From JACOTV01 sp964579395 (GTDB lineage: Bacteria; Patescibacteriota; Microgenomatia; UBA1406; GWC2-37-13), in the NCBI GenBank assembly GCA_964579395.1, contig CAZOFT010000002.1, positions 99,087 to 163,086 of the forward strand: a DNA stretch of 64,000 bases. Reading direction: 5' to 3'. Under the pieces are notes generated by a model. The model was given only the letters and a program-made list of their open reading frames with translations, searched no databases and had not been told where the DNA came from. Each line of letters starts with the position of its first letter. Within the stretch, counting starts at the first letter, position 1. The position numbers were made by a program, and so were the translations under genes. Shown here piece after piece: positions 1-7,265 of the stretch.

Positions 1-118
1 GTGGTTGCAAAAATGCAGCCGGGTCTTCTATCTCTCGCTCCTCCAGAATGTGAGATACGATTGCAGCCGGAGTTAGATCATCATCCGGTGTCAGTGTGAG
101 TTGGGGCGTGATGTTCAT
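1..118 (-). CDS. recJ: RecJ-like exonuclease, N-terminal fragment (runs off the window)
   Basis: Reading leftwards from an ATG, 39 codons are open to the window edge. The peptide ends with an R-E-I-E-D-P-A-A-F-L-Q-P stretch, which matches the N-terminal signature (RGI.DP...FL.P) found before the DHH domain of RecJ single-strand-specific 5'-3' exonucleases. The start codon lies one base beyond the rmuC stop, so the two genes are probably co-transcribed and translationally coupled. Both products act in DNA repair, which supports the call. The catalytic DHH domain lies outside the window, so this is a family-level inference from a short segment. Confidence 0.55.
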   Translation of the reverse strand, partial: MNITPQLTLTPDDDLTPAAIVSHILEEREIEDPAAFLQP

Positions 119-119
119 T

Positions 120-1094
120 TTAATTATTCTCGTTATCAAGAGGAAGCTCTTTGACATCAGTGGTCTTGCTCATCAGTTGGGTGGCGGTCACTTTTTGACC
201 GATTGCATTGATGGAGCGGGCAACATTGGGAATCTGATTGTAGGCATTGGTGATATGTTTGCCCAAGACGCCCATGGACTCATCGACTTTTTCATAGTCA
301 GATTTGATCCCTTGAATAATTTGTATGATTTGTTTGGCTTGTTCTTGAATGCGCTGTCCTTCATACGACATGAGAATTGCCTGAATATACGCGTAAAAAC
401 TCATGGGCGACACCGGAAGAATGCGCTTTGCAGAGGCAAAATCGTATAAGTCAGCATCTTTGATGATTTCATAATAAATGGCTTCTGAAGGGATGTACAT
501 CAGGGCATAATCGGTGGTGTGTTGGTCGGGGAGAATATACTTTTTTGCAATATCCGTGACATGTTTTTTCACGTCGCGGGTGAATTGTTTTTTAGCCGCG
601 TCCTTGGCCGCATCACTTTCTGCCTCTAATTGTGCCCGAAAGTTTTCCATCGGGAATTTGGAGTCGATCGGTATATCGCCATTGGCCGTGCGAATCAATG
701 CATCCACTTTCTCCCCGTTTGCAAATCCATGCTGTAGAGAATAGGCAGTCGGTGGAAAATACTGTTTGAGCATGTCGCTTAAAATCTGCTCACCCACATT
801 GCCGCGCAGCTTTGGTGACTGCAACAGGGTCTGCAGGTCTTTCATGGAGCGGCCGATCTCCGTAAATACACCGACTTCTTTTTGCAGGCTCGAGATCACA
901 TGAGCCGCGTTATCAAGGCGCGAATTGAAGGCGGTCATACTACTGCTGAAGCGGGCATCGCTTGATTTGAGCCATTCAACAATCTCGGGCGATGTTTGCG
1001 CTTTTTGCTCTACTTGGGAGAGGCGTTGATAGAGTATGAAGCCGATGACTACGACAGCAAGAATGAGTATGACAAGCAGAATTTCAACAATCAT
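120..1094 (-). CDS. rmuC: RmuC-family DNA recombination protein
   Basis: RmuC proteins are membrane-anchored and carry a PD-(D/E)XK-like nuclease fold; they limit inversions at short repeats. This one has an N-terminal membrane segment (about residues 3-20), a coiled-coil-prone region (about 25-85), then the RmuC core, including KLRGNVGEQ, a D-A-L-I-R.....IPIDSKFP segment and YALMYIPSEAIYYE. At about 324 residues it is a short RmuC. An in-frame GTG six bases upstream exists, but a TATAAT hexamer ends two bases before that GTG and eight before this ATG, so the ATG is preferred. It is followed by the recJ-like gene. Confidence 0.88.
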   Translation of the reverse strand: MIVEILLVILILAVVVIGFILYQRLSQVEQKAQTSPEIVEWLKSSDARFSSSMTAFNSRLDNAAHVISSLQKEVGVFTEIGRSMKDLQTLLQSPKLRGNVGEQILSDMLKQYFPPTAYSLQHGFANGEKVDALIRTANGDIPIDSKFPMENFRAQLEAESDAAKDAAKKQFTRDVKKHVTDIAKKYILPDQHTTDYALMYIPSEAIYYEIIKDADLYDFASAKRILPVSPMSFYAYIQAILMSYEGQRIQEQAKQIIQIIQGIKSDYEKVDESMGVLGKHITNAYNQIPNVARSINAIGQKVTATQLMSKTTDVKELPLDNENN

Positions 1095-1102
1095 ATCCAC
1101 TC

Positions 1103-1108
1103 ATTATA
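1103..1108 (-). promoter_or_regulatory. -10 hexamer of rmuC, near-leaderless
   Basis: TATAAT on the minus strand, 8 bases before the rmuC ATG. A start site 6-7 bases downstream would give a leader of only one or two bases. No convincing -35 was identified. Confidence 0.5.
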
Positions 1109-1148
1109 CGCGGATTTTGGGGGAAAGTGAATGACCGTTCACGCGCTG

Positions 1149-1751
1149 TTACTGAGGGTTGAAGAGGTATTCCATGTAGGAGGCAATGCGCCGCAATCGT
1201 TCGCGCGGCTTCAATCGGCCTGTCGGAGTATCAATGCGTTGTATTGCTGTCATGAGTTTACGAACTGTTTTTTCCACCGTTGATACGTCGTATTGTTGCG
1301 GCACTTTGTGCTCACGTACTTCCGGAATCAGATCACTTTCCATGTGTACAAACTGCATGTCGGCTTCGACAAATCCTTCAGCAACCGCTACGCCTGCTTC
1401 TGTGTTGGGGAGTGTCAGAAGGTCGACACTGAATCCGTCTTTTTCTTCGTCATATCCAGCCGCCACGCGCAAGATCCCTGTTCCCGTATGAAGGTAGCTG
1501 GCAGCGGCGTTGAGGTGTGTATGACGGGGGTCAAGGGCCTGATTGGTGATTACCGTCAGATATCCACCGCGTACAGCTTCCTGGCGCCAGGCACTGGTGT
1601 GCGTAGGAAACGTCCCATTATTGCGACTGCCGACAAACTCCTGTCCTGCAAGAATCAGTTGCTGCGCCATGTGGGGAGTGGTCAGATCTTCACCTGGTTT
1701 TGTCGCGTCGTGAATAAGACTAAGGTGAAGTGGGCGTTCGGTTGCTGTCAT
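1149..1751 (-). CDS. Hypothetical protein, 200 aa
   Basis: I do not recognise this family. The product is soluble-looking, with no signal peptide or membrane segment. It has a mixed alpha/beta middle and a basic, helical C-terminus (residues about 160-200) rich in Arg and Leu. It lies 14 bases after another unknown gene in what appears to be the infB - DHH - unknown - unknown - rmuC - recJ run, so it is probably co-transcribed with translation and DNA-repair genes. No catalytic motif is evident. Confidence 0.75.
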   Translation of the reverse strand: MTATERPLHLSLIHDATKPGEDLTTPHMAQQLILAGQEFVGSRNNGTFPTHTSAWRQEAVRGGYLTVITNQALDPRHTHLNAAASYLHTGTGILRVAAGYDEEKDGFSVDLLTLPNTEAGVAVAEGFVEADMQFVHMESDLIPEVREHKVPQQYDVSTVEKTVRKLMTAIQRIDTPTGRLKPRERLRRIASYMEYLFNPQ

Positions 1752-1765
1752 AGGACTAAATTGCC

Positions 1766-2419
1766 TTATGGCGATTGATCATTGGTAAATGGCTTTTTTC
1801 TTCTGAACCATCTACGGGTGGAAGTCTGTTCTGCTTGTTGAAATCGATATTCCAGCAGTTGTCTTCTAAGTGTATGGGTGGCTTGTCGAGTAATCGACTC
1901 GGAGTCTGCATGTGGTCTACCTAATTGCGTTGCGCTATCAAGCATCTGCTGAGGTATGATTCTCTCGCTATCTTGCTGGAGTATCTGTTCTTTTATTTCC
2001 TCTGATGTGAGTCGACACGATTCAAATGCCATTGTTTGGCCAGCTTTTCCGACAATGAGCCTACGGATCGTCGAGACGCCAAATAAGCCAGTTTCCACTT
2101 CGTAGGTTGTATCTTGAAAATAGGCAGATGCCATCCATGCGGTTGGCTGACGATATTGACCTTCTTCCGTCAAGTTGTAAATTAAAAGAATTTGTCGATC
2201 ATGCGGAAGTTCGATTGTTTTGCTGCGTGTATAAAACGTGCTACCGTCAGCAAGCCGCCTTCGTGTGTGATCTGAGGACTGATACGTTAAATGTGCAATT
2301 CGTGAGCCTATTGATTCGATAAGATGTTCTTTTTCATCTTCACCCATAACCAATTCAGGAGAAGGTTCTGTTGGGGGAACAATAAAAAAGCGTCGACTGG
2401 GATCGTATTCTTTTGGCAT
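1766..2419 (-). CDS. Hypothetical protein, 217 aa
   Basis: No family recognised. The N-terminal two thirds looks like a compact alpha/beta or beta-rich domain. The C-terminal third is helical and charged, with a run of Arg and Lys near the end (W-F-R-R-K-K). No signal peptide, membrane segment or obvious metal-binding motif. It sits 17 bases downstream of the DHH gene and 14 bases upstream of the next unknown gene, in tight operon spacing. Confidence 0.75.
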   Translation of the reverse strand: MPKEYDPSRRFFIVPPTEPSPELVMGEDEKEHLIESIGSRIAHLTYQSSDHTRRRLADGSTFYTRSKTIELPHDRQILLIYNLTEEGQYRQPTAWMASAYFQDTTYEVETGLFGVSTIRRLIVGKAGQTMAFESCRLTSEEIKEQILQQDSERIIPQQMLDSATQLGRPHADSESITRQATHTLRRQLLEYRFQQAEQTSTRRWFRRKKPFTNDQSP

Positions 2420-2436
2420 AAGAAGAAAGCAACTCG

Positions 2437-3552
2437 TTAACCGCGGCTATTGGGGTTGCCGCCACCAGACCCACCTTGAGCAGGTGTGTCTTTGGGAGTA
2501 AAAATGCTGGGCTTGAGCCAGTCGTCATCCTCTTCATCATCGTCATCGTCGCCATCAAAGTAGGTATCAATTGACTGAGGCGGTTGTGACTGCTGTGCAG
2601 GCGGAGTAAATTGGCCTTGTGGCGGTTGTTGCATAAACGGACTCGGCTGTTGTGGCATCGGTGGCTGTTGGGGTTGTGGGGGAGTAAATCCTCCCATTTG
2701 CTGCGCTTGGCGTGGCGGCATGAATTGTTGCGGTTGGACGCTGTAGGGCGCCTGCTGTGCAAACTGATTCGGCATCGCCTGTTGCATCGGCTGCTGTGGT
2801 ATCGGCTGGCCGGGTGCCATTTTCGGTTTGCCTGCTCCATGTTTCATCAGCTGCGCACTGGCTTCAAATGTTTGTGCATTCGTGTGCGGCGCACTGTAGT
2901 TGGCAGTTGAGGCTATTATACCGGCAAGAAGGGCATTGGCAATATCGCGATCAAGTTCGATTTTGAGCCCGCTCAGAATCTGCATGACGAGTTCGGCATT
3001 CGATGAGCTATTACGGTTGACCAGGTTTGCCTGTCCAAAAAAAGTATTGGTGAGGTGGCGATCGATATTGATAAGTGGCTTGCCCTTGATCTGCTCCTGA
3101 TGTTTTTCAAACGTTGCGCCCAGCTGTTTCAAGCTTGTAGTATCAACCGTAATGATAAACTCCACAAGTCCGCCGGTCATGCTGTACTGCACGGTTTTTT
3201 CATTCAGTTTTTCACGTCCCGGGCGGGGAGTGACGACGATATTGAATCGATCATTTTGGATGTAATAATCCACTTTGTCTATGGCACCGTCTTCATACGG
3301 AAAGCTGATTACCAAGCTGTCTCCTGCAGTAGCAAAATCAGATCCGATTTTTTCTGCACCGGGCAATTGCGATTTTACGGGAGTTGCACATACAATGGAG
3401 ATGTTTTTACCTGCTTTCGTAAGTCCCATATACAGTCCAACAGCCGAAGCTATCGCATCTTCACTGGGGTTTTGGGCAAGGCAGATGACACCGGAGGAAT
3501 ATTGCTCCAAAAGGCCAAGCGCCTTCTCGAGCTGATTCTGGTTAGGATTCAT
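2437..3552 (-). CDS. Degenerate DHH-family phosphoesterase with Pro/Gln-rich tail
   Basis: The position immediately after infB is where many bacteria carry an NrnA-type DHH nanoRNase. The fold is recognisable, but the active-site motifs have changed. The first motif, normally H..PD.DA.GS, reads A-Q-N-P-S-E-D-A-I-A-S. The DHH motif reads I-D-R-H, followed by an NTFFG that corresponds to the usual SN..FG. The DHHA1-like region continues to about residue 245. A low-complexity tail of Pro, Gln and Met then runs to about residue 335, followed by an acidic patch and a Gly-rich end. Its start is one base from the infB stop. It is probably catalytically altered or inactive; what it binds is unknown. 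Confidence 0.7.
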   Translation of the reverse strand: MNPNQNQLEKALGLLEQYSSGVICLAQNPSEDAIASAVGLYMGLTKAGKNISIVCATPVKSQLPGAEKIGSDFATAGDSLVISFPYEDGAIDKVDYYIQNDRFNIVVTPRPGREKLNEKTVQYSMTGGLVEFIITVDTTSLKQLGATFEKHQEQIKGKPLINIDRHLTNTFFGQANLVNRNSSSNAELVMQILSGLKIELDRDIANALLAGIIASTANYSAPHTNAQTFEASAQLMKHGAGKPKMAPGQPIPQQPMQQAMPNQFAQQAPYSVQPQQFMPPRQAQQMGGFTPPQPQQPPMPQQPSPFMQQPPQGQFTPPAQQSQPPQSIDTYFDGDDDDDEEDDDWLKPSIFTPKDTPAQGGSGGGNPNSRG

Positions 3553-3553
3553 A

Positions 3554-5002
3554 CTATAGGATAAATTTTATCACATCCTGCTCTTTGATGTCAACCTTTG
3601 GCTCAAAGAGCATGCCGGCTTCCTGGTCCTTTTTGGCTTCAGAAACGGTTTTTGCTCGATTACGCAGTGACACCAATCGTGTTTCAGCAACTTTTTTGCC
3701 GTCACGGTACACATGGACGTGATCTCCCATATTTACTTTTCCTTTGTTTACGCGAACACCAAATACTTGCTCACCTTCAATAATGAAAGTTGCCAAAACG
3801 CGCGCTTCACCTTTGGTGCTTTTCTCTCGCTCTTCTTTTTCACGGATGATTTCGGCAACTTCTGTGAGTTCATCGATAATCTCGTATATGATATTATAGG
3901 TCTTCACAATAACCTTTTCCTGTTTGGCTACAGACAGCACTTCTGATGAAGGTTTTATATTAAACCCGATCACAATCGCTTTTGTGCTGCGGGCAAGGAA
4001 GATGTCTGAGTTGCTGATCTCACCGACTGCCGACAGCACAATGTCGATGTTTGGATTTTCTGCTAATGCATATTGGAGTGCTTCCAAGGACCCATTTGTA
4101 TCTGTTTTGACTACAATTGATAGCTTTTTTTCCTCCGGCTGCGTGCTGCCCAGAATAGAATCGAGGCTGAACACTTTTTTCGTTTGAGTCACTATCTCCT
4201 CTTTTTTGACACCTTCAGTCGGGGTGATCATCGTTCCCACTTCAGGAAGCTCCTGAAATCCAAGAAGCTCAAACGGGGTAGACGGCTCAACTGACGGTAC
4301 TTGGGTTCCCAAATCATTTATAAGCGCGCGCACACTGCACTTACTGGTGCCTGCATACAGTGTGTCACCGCGGCTGATTGTGCCTTGTTTGATGACACAT
4401 CCGACGACCGTACCGCGTTTGTCTTTTTTTGTTTCCAGAATATATGCTTCGCACGGAGCTTGCGGATCGTATTCGAGGTGATGCTCAGAAGACAGAAGAA
4501 GAATTGATTCCAACAGGTCAGGTACGCCGGTTCCTTCTTTGGCGCTTACGCCCACAAACGGTACCGTACCGCCTTTGTCTTCAACCAACACTTCATGCTT
4601 CAGAAGGTCAATCTTGATCTTTTCAGGATTTGCATCAGGAAGATCCATTTTATTTGCGACGACTATGTAGGGAATCTTTGCTGCTTTTATGTGTTGGATT
4701 GACTCGACTGTCTGCGGCATGAGTGAGTCTTTAGCATCAACGATAAGTAGTGCCACATCAGCGATGTTTGCACCGCGTGCGCGCAGCTTGGTAAATGCCT
4801 CATGTCCCGGAGTATCAATAAATGTGATGCGATCTGATGGATATCCTTGTATACCGGTTGCAATCTCATAGGCTCCGATTGACTGGGTAATGCCGCCGTG
4901 TTCCCGAGCAGCAAGACGCGATTCGCGAATATAGTCAAGAAGGGTTGTTTTGCCGTGATCGACGTGGCCGAGGATCGCAACGATTGGTGGTCTGACGTTC
5001 AT
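3554..5002 (-). CDS. infB: Translation initiation factor IF-2, short form
   Basis: IF-2 is the GTPase that places initiator tRNA on the 30S subunit and promotes subunit joining. The G motifs are clear: G1 GHVDHGKTT near residue 12, G3 DTPGHEAF, G4 NKMD and G5 SAKEG. Domains II, III and the C-terminal fMet-tRNA-binding domain follow, including a conserved core-domain GFN segment (V-I-G-F-N-I-K). The protein begins almost directly at the G domain, so the long N-terminal region of E. coli IF-2 is absent (482 residues). It lies downstream of nusA, the usual order. The next gene is the DHH homologue; rbfA, often found between them, is not there. Confidence 0.96.
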   Translation of the reverse strand: MNVRPPIVAILGHVDHGKTTLLDYIRESRLAAREHGGITQSIGAYEIATGIQGYPSDRITFIDTPGHEAFTKLRARGANIADVALLIVDAKDSLMPQTVESIQHIKAAKIPYIVVANKMDLPDANPEKIKIDLLKHEVLVEDKGGTVPFVGVSAKEGTGVPDLLESILLLSSEHHLEYDPQAPCEAYILETKKDKRGTVVGCVIKQGTISRGDTLYAGTSKCSVRALINDLGTQVPSVEPSTPFELLGFQELPEVGTMITPTEGVKKEEIVTQTKKVFSLDSILGSTQPEEKKLSIVVKTDTNGSLEALQYALAENPNIDIVLSAVGEISNSDIFLARSTKAIVIGFNIKPSSEVLSVAKQEKVIVKTYNIIYEIIDELTEVAEIIREKEEREKSTKGEARVLATFIIEGEQVFGVRVNKGKVNMGDHVHVYRDGKKVAETRLVSLRNRAKTVSEAKKDQEAGMLFEPKVDIKEQDVIKFIL

Positions 5003-5052
5003 ATTGTGTTTGCTACGGAAAAAATTACCAATGGATTAGTTGCTTGTTGATG

Positions 5053-5075
5053 GCACATGAGTTTTGATCATGTGC
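5053..5075. other. Inverted repeat between nusA and infB
   Basis: Eight-base arms GCACATGA and TCATGTGC are separated by a 7-base loop. The repeat lies in the 105-base gap between the nusA stop and the infB start. No T-run follows on the minus strand, so it is more likely an RNA processing or stability hairpin than a terminator. Confidence 0.4.
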
Positions 5076-5107
5076 GCGAAGTCCCGGATTGTGCTTGCAA
5101 AGGCCGA

Positions 5108-6343
5108 TTATTCTTTATCTGCCTCTGCCTCGTTTTCAGTCTCTGCTACTTCAGGTGTTTCCACTTCAGTTGTTGGCTCAGTCTCAGCAGGTGCCTCCTC
5201 TACCGGAGCCTCAGTTGCTGTGTCTTCTGGCTCTTCAACAGGCGCATCGGGTGATTGCTCACTCGATGTGACTTCTTCTGATTCTTGTGCACTTGTTTCT
5301 GGTTCAGCAGTCTGTGCTTCTTCAGTTGTCCCAGATGTCTCTTCACTTTCGGGAGCTGGTTCTTCTTCGGGCTTTTCTGATGGGATTTGCTGTATGTCTA
5401 AGTCATACCCAGTCAAGCGTGACGCGAGATTGACATTGACACCACCGCGGCCGATCGCCAGGGGAGCCTGATCTTCTTGTACAGTTACAATCGCATGCTC
5501 ATCGGCATCGATTTCAATCTTCTCTGCTGTTGCGGGCTGAATTGCTGCCGTGATAAAGATGATCGGATCTTCATTCCATTGGATAATATCGATTTTTTCG
5601 CTACCGCCAAGCTCATTGGTGACCATCTGCACGCGAACACCTTTTTGGCCGACACATGCACCGACAGGATCAACGCCGCCTTGTGTGCTATACACAGCAA
5701 TCTTTGCGCGCTCACCTGGTTCACGTACCACTTTTTTAATGTCGACTGTGCCGTTTGAGATCTCAGGCACCTCTTTTTTAAAGAGTTCTGCCAAGAGTCG
5801 ATCATCGGTGCGTGAAAGCACGATGCGTGAGTTGCCGAATTTGTCTTCACTGATTTCTTTGATGTAAAAGACCATTTGATCATTTACATTGTATTTTTCA
5901 CTGCGGATCTGCTCTTCACGAGGCAAGAATGCTTCTGTTTTTCCGATGTCAACAAAGGCATGGAATCCATCGTATCGGATCACACGACCCTTGATGGTGG
6001 TGCCGATTTGTGAGGTGTACTGAGATAATACAGTTTTCTTTTCTACTTCACGAATCTTTTGCAGAATGACTTGTTTTGCAGTTTGGGCAGCGATGCGGCC
6101 AAAGCCGGAAGGAGTAATATCAGTATTGTCTTTATCAAGAACGTGTGCTTCGCCGGTATTTCTGTTGATCTTTACCGATGCTTCATCCAATTCTTCTTCA
6201 GTAAGTCCGCTTTCGGACATTTCTTTTTTATATGCGGCCAAAATGGCGAGCTCAATTGACTCGATCACTTCATCTGCCGTAATACCACGCTCAGTGGCAA
6301 CCTGGTTGAGTGCTAATGCGAATTCACTTTTTACAATACTCAT
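5108..6343 (-). CDS. nusA: Transcription factor NusA with acidic C-terminal extension
   Basis: NusA binds RNA polymerase and nascent RNA and modulates pausing, termination and antitermination. In order, the protein has the N-terminal polymerase-binding domain, an S1 domain (GTTIKGRVIRYDGFHAFVDIG), KH1 (including V-G-A-C-V-G-Q-K-G-V-R) and KH2 (A-I-G-R-G-G-V-N-V-N-L-A). After KH2 there is a Glu/Pro/Thr/Ala-rich acidic tail of about 90 residues. Upstream in-frame ATGs exist. The chosen ATG (MSIVKSEF) fits the family N-terminus and is seven bases from a TACAAT hexamer. infB follows. Confidence 0.93.
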   Translation of the reverse strand: MSIVKSEFALALNQVATERGITADEVIESIELAILAAYKKEMSESGLTEEELDEASVKINRNTGEAHVLDKDNTDITPSGFGRIAAQTAKQVILQKIREVEKKTVLSQYTSQIGTTIKGRVIRYDGFHAFVDIGKTEAFLPREEQIRSEKYNVNDQMVFYIKEISEDKFGNSRIVLSRTDDRLLAELFKKEVPEISNGTVDIKKVVREPGERAKIAVYSTQGGVDPVGACVGQKGVRVQMVTNELGGSEKIDIIQWNEDPIIFITAAIQPATAEKIEIDADEHAIVTVQEDQAPLAIGRGGVNVNLASRLTGYDLDIQQIPSEKPEEEPAPESEETSGTTEEAQTAEPETSAQESEEVTSSEQSPDAPVEEPEDTATEAPVEEAPAETEPTTEVETPEVAETENEAEADKE

Positions 6344-6350
6344 AAGAGTC

Positions 6351-6356
6351 ATTGTA
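6351..6356 (-). promoter_or_regulatory. -10 hexamer of nusA, leaderless
   Basis: TACAAT on the minus strand, 7 bases before the ATG of the MSIVKSEF reading. This spacing supports that ATG over the in-frame ATG 9 bases upstream. Confidence 0.45.
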
Positions 6357-6377
6357 TCATACGAAGCTAAAAAAAGC

Positions 6378-6406
6378 AGTATCAGATTTACCCGTATCAT
6401 GGTCAA
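6378..6406 (-). promoter_or_regulatory. Second possible nusA promoter
   Basis: TTGACC and GATACT are separated by 17 bases on the minus strand. It would give a leader of about 30 bases, as an alternative to the leaderless start. Confidence 0.3.
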
Positions 6407-6500
6407 AACGAGCTGTTTTGACGAAACGGGCATATCAGCAGGGTGATATGAAGTTGGATTACAAAATAGCACGAATGTGCATTTTGATTTCAGATATGTC

Positions 6501-6520
6501 GTCCTTAATTACGTAAGGAC
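6501..6520. other. Hairpin between rplY and nusA
   Basis: Seven-base perfect arms GTCCTTA/TAAGGAC around a 6-base loop, in the 241-base gap between the rplY stop and the nusA start. There is no adjacent T-run, so a terminator role is uncertain. No coding sequence is supported in the rest of this gap. Confidence 0.35.
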
Positions 6521-6584
6521 ATCCTGTGCATAACGGAATCAAGCTCATGCGCATCACGCGATGCACACATGAGGACTGATAGTA

Positions 6585-7265
6585 TTATTCGTTCTCTGCA
6601 GGTGCAGCTTCTTCAGCGGGTGCTTCAGCAGCAGCCTCACCTTCTGCGGCAGCTTCTTCACCAACTTCTGGTTCTTCAGAAGTGGTTTCTGGCTCAAGAC
6701 TTTCTTCTTTGTGCTCGATAACACTGAACACAAGCTGTTCAGGGTCTGAGGTGATGGTGTAATTACCTGCTGGCGCAATGTCTTTGACACGTACTTCTGA
6801 GCCGATCTCGGCAAGCACAGTCAGGTCGATTTCAATTGCCTGAGGAATATCAGCAGGAAGTGCTTCGATCATAAGATTGTCTGTTTGAGTCAGGAGAACA
6901 CCGCCGAGTTTCACGCCTGGGGCTTCGTTGATACCGGCAACCGGTACTTGGGTTTCAATCTTTTGCTTCAGGTTTACCTTACGCATGTCTACGTGAAGGA
7001 TGGCATTTGAAAGCGGGTGACGCTGCAGATGCTTGAACATTGCCGGAATCTCTTTTCCATCAACGCTGAGGTATACAACACCGGTCTCACGTGCCGTTTT
7101 GTATGTGGCAAAGAGTGCTTTGGATTCAATTTGAAATGCCATGGAATCCATTCCCTGTCCGTAAATGTTGGCGGGAACGATGCCCTGGTGGCGAAGTTTT
7201 TTCAATTTTTTCCCAAAAGCAGTGCGTGTTTGGGCCTCAAGAACGAGTTTAGTTGTGTCTTTCAT
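6585..7265 (-). CDS. rplY: 50S ribosomal protein L25 (CTC/TL5 type)
   Basis: L25 binds 5S rRNA. Residues about 1-95 form the L25 domain (AQTRTAFGKKLKKLR, then V-P-A-N-I-Y-G-Q-G). The C-terminal TL5 beta domain follows (V-K-L-G-G-V-L-L, V-R-V-K-D-I). The last 40 residues are almost pure Glu and Ala. Its start overlaps the DUF4012 stop by four bases (ATGA), so it is translated as the second gene of that pair. Confidence 0.95.
   Translation of the reverse strand: MKDTTKLVLEAQTRTAFGKKLKKLRHQGIVPANIYGQGMDSMAFQIESKALFATYKTARETGVVYLSVDGKEIPAMFKHLQRHPLSNAILHVDMRKVNLKQKIETQVPVAGINEAPGVKLGGVLLTQTDNLMIEALPADIPQAIEIDLTVLAEIGSEVRVKDIAPAGNYTITSDPEQLVFSVIEHKEESLEPETTSEEPEVGEEAAAEGEAAAEAPAEEAAPAENE

Noticed and set aside
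1293..1778. 161-codon open frame on the plus strand
   Set aside because: Antisense to the 200-aa hypothetical gene, with no promoter or family similarity; the minus-strand gene fits the operon spacing.
5064..5471. Ser/Ala-rich open frame on the plus strand
   Set aside because: It is the antisense of the acidic repetitive tail of NusA; composition follows from the Glu codons.
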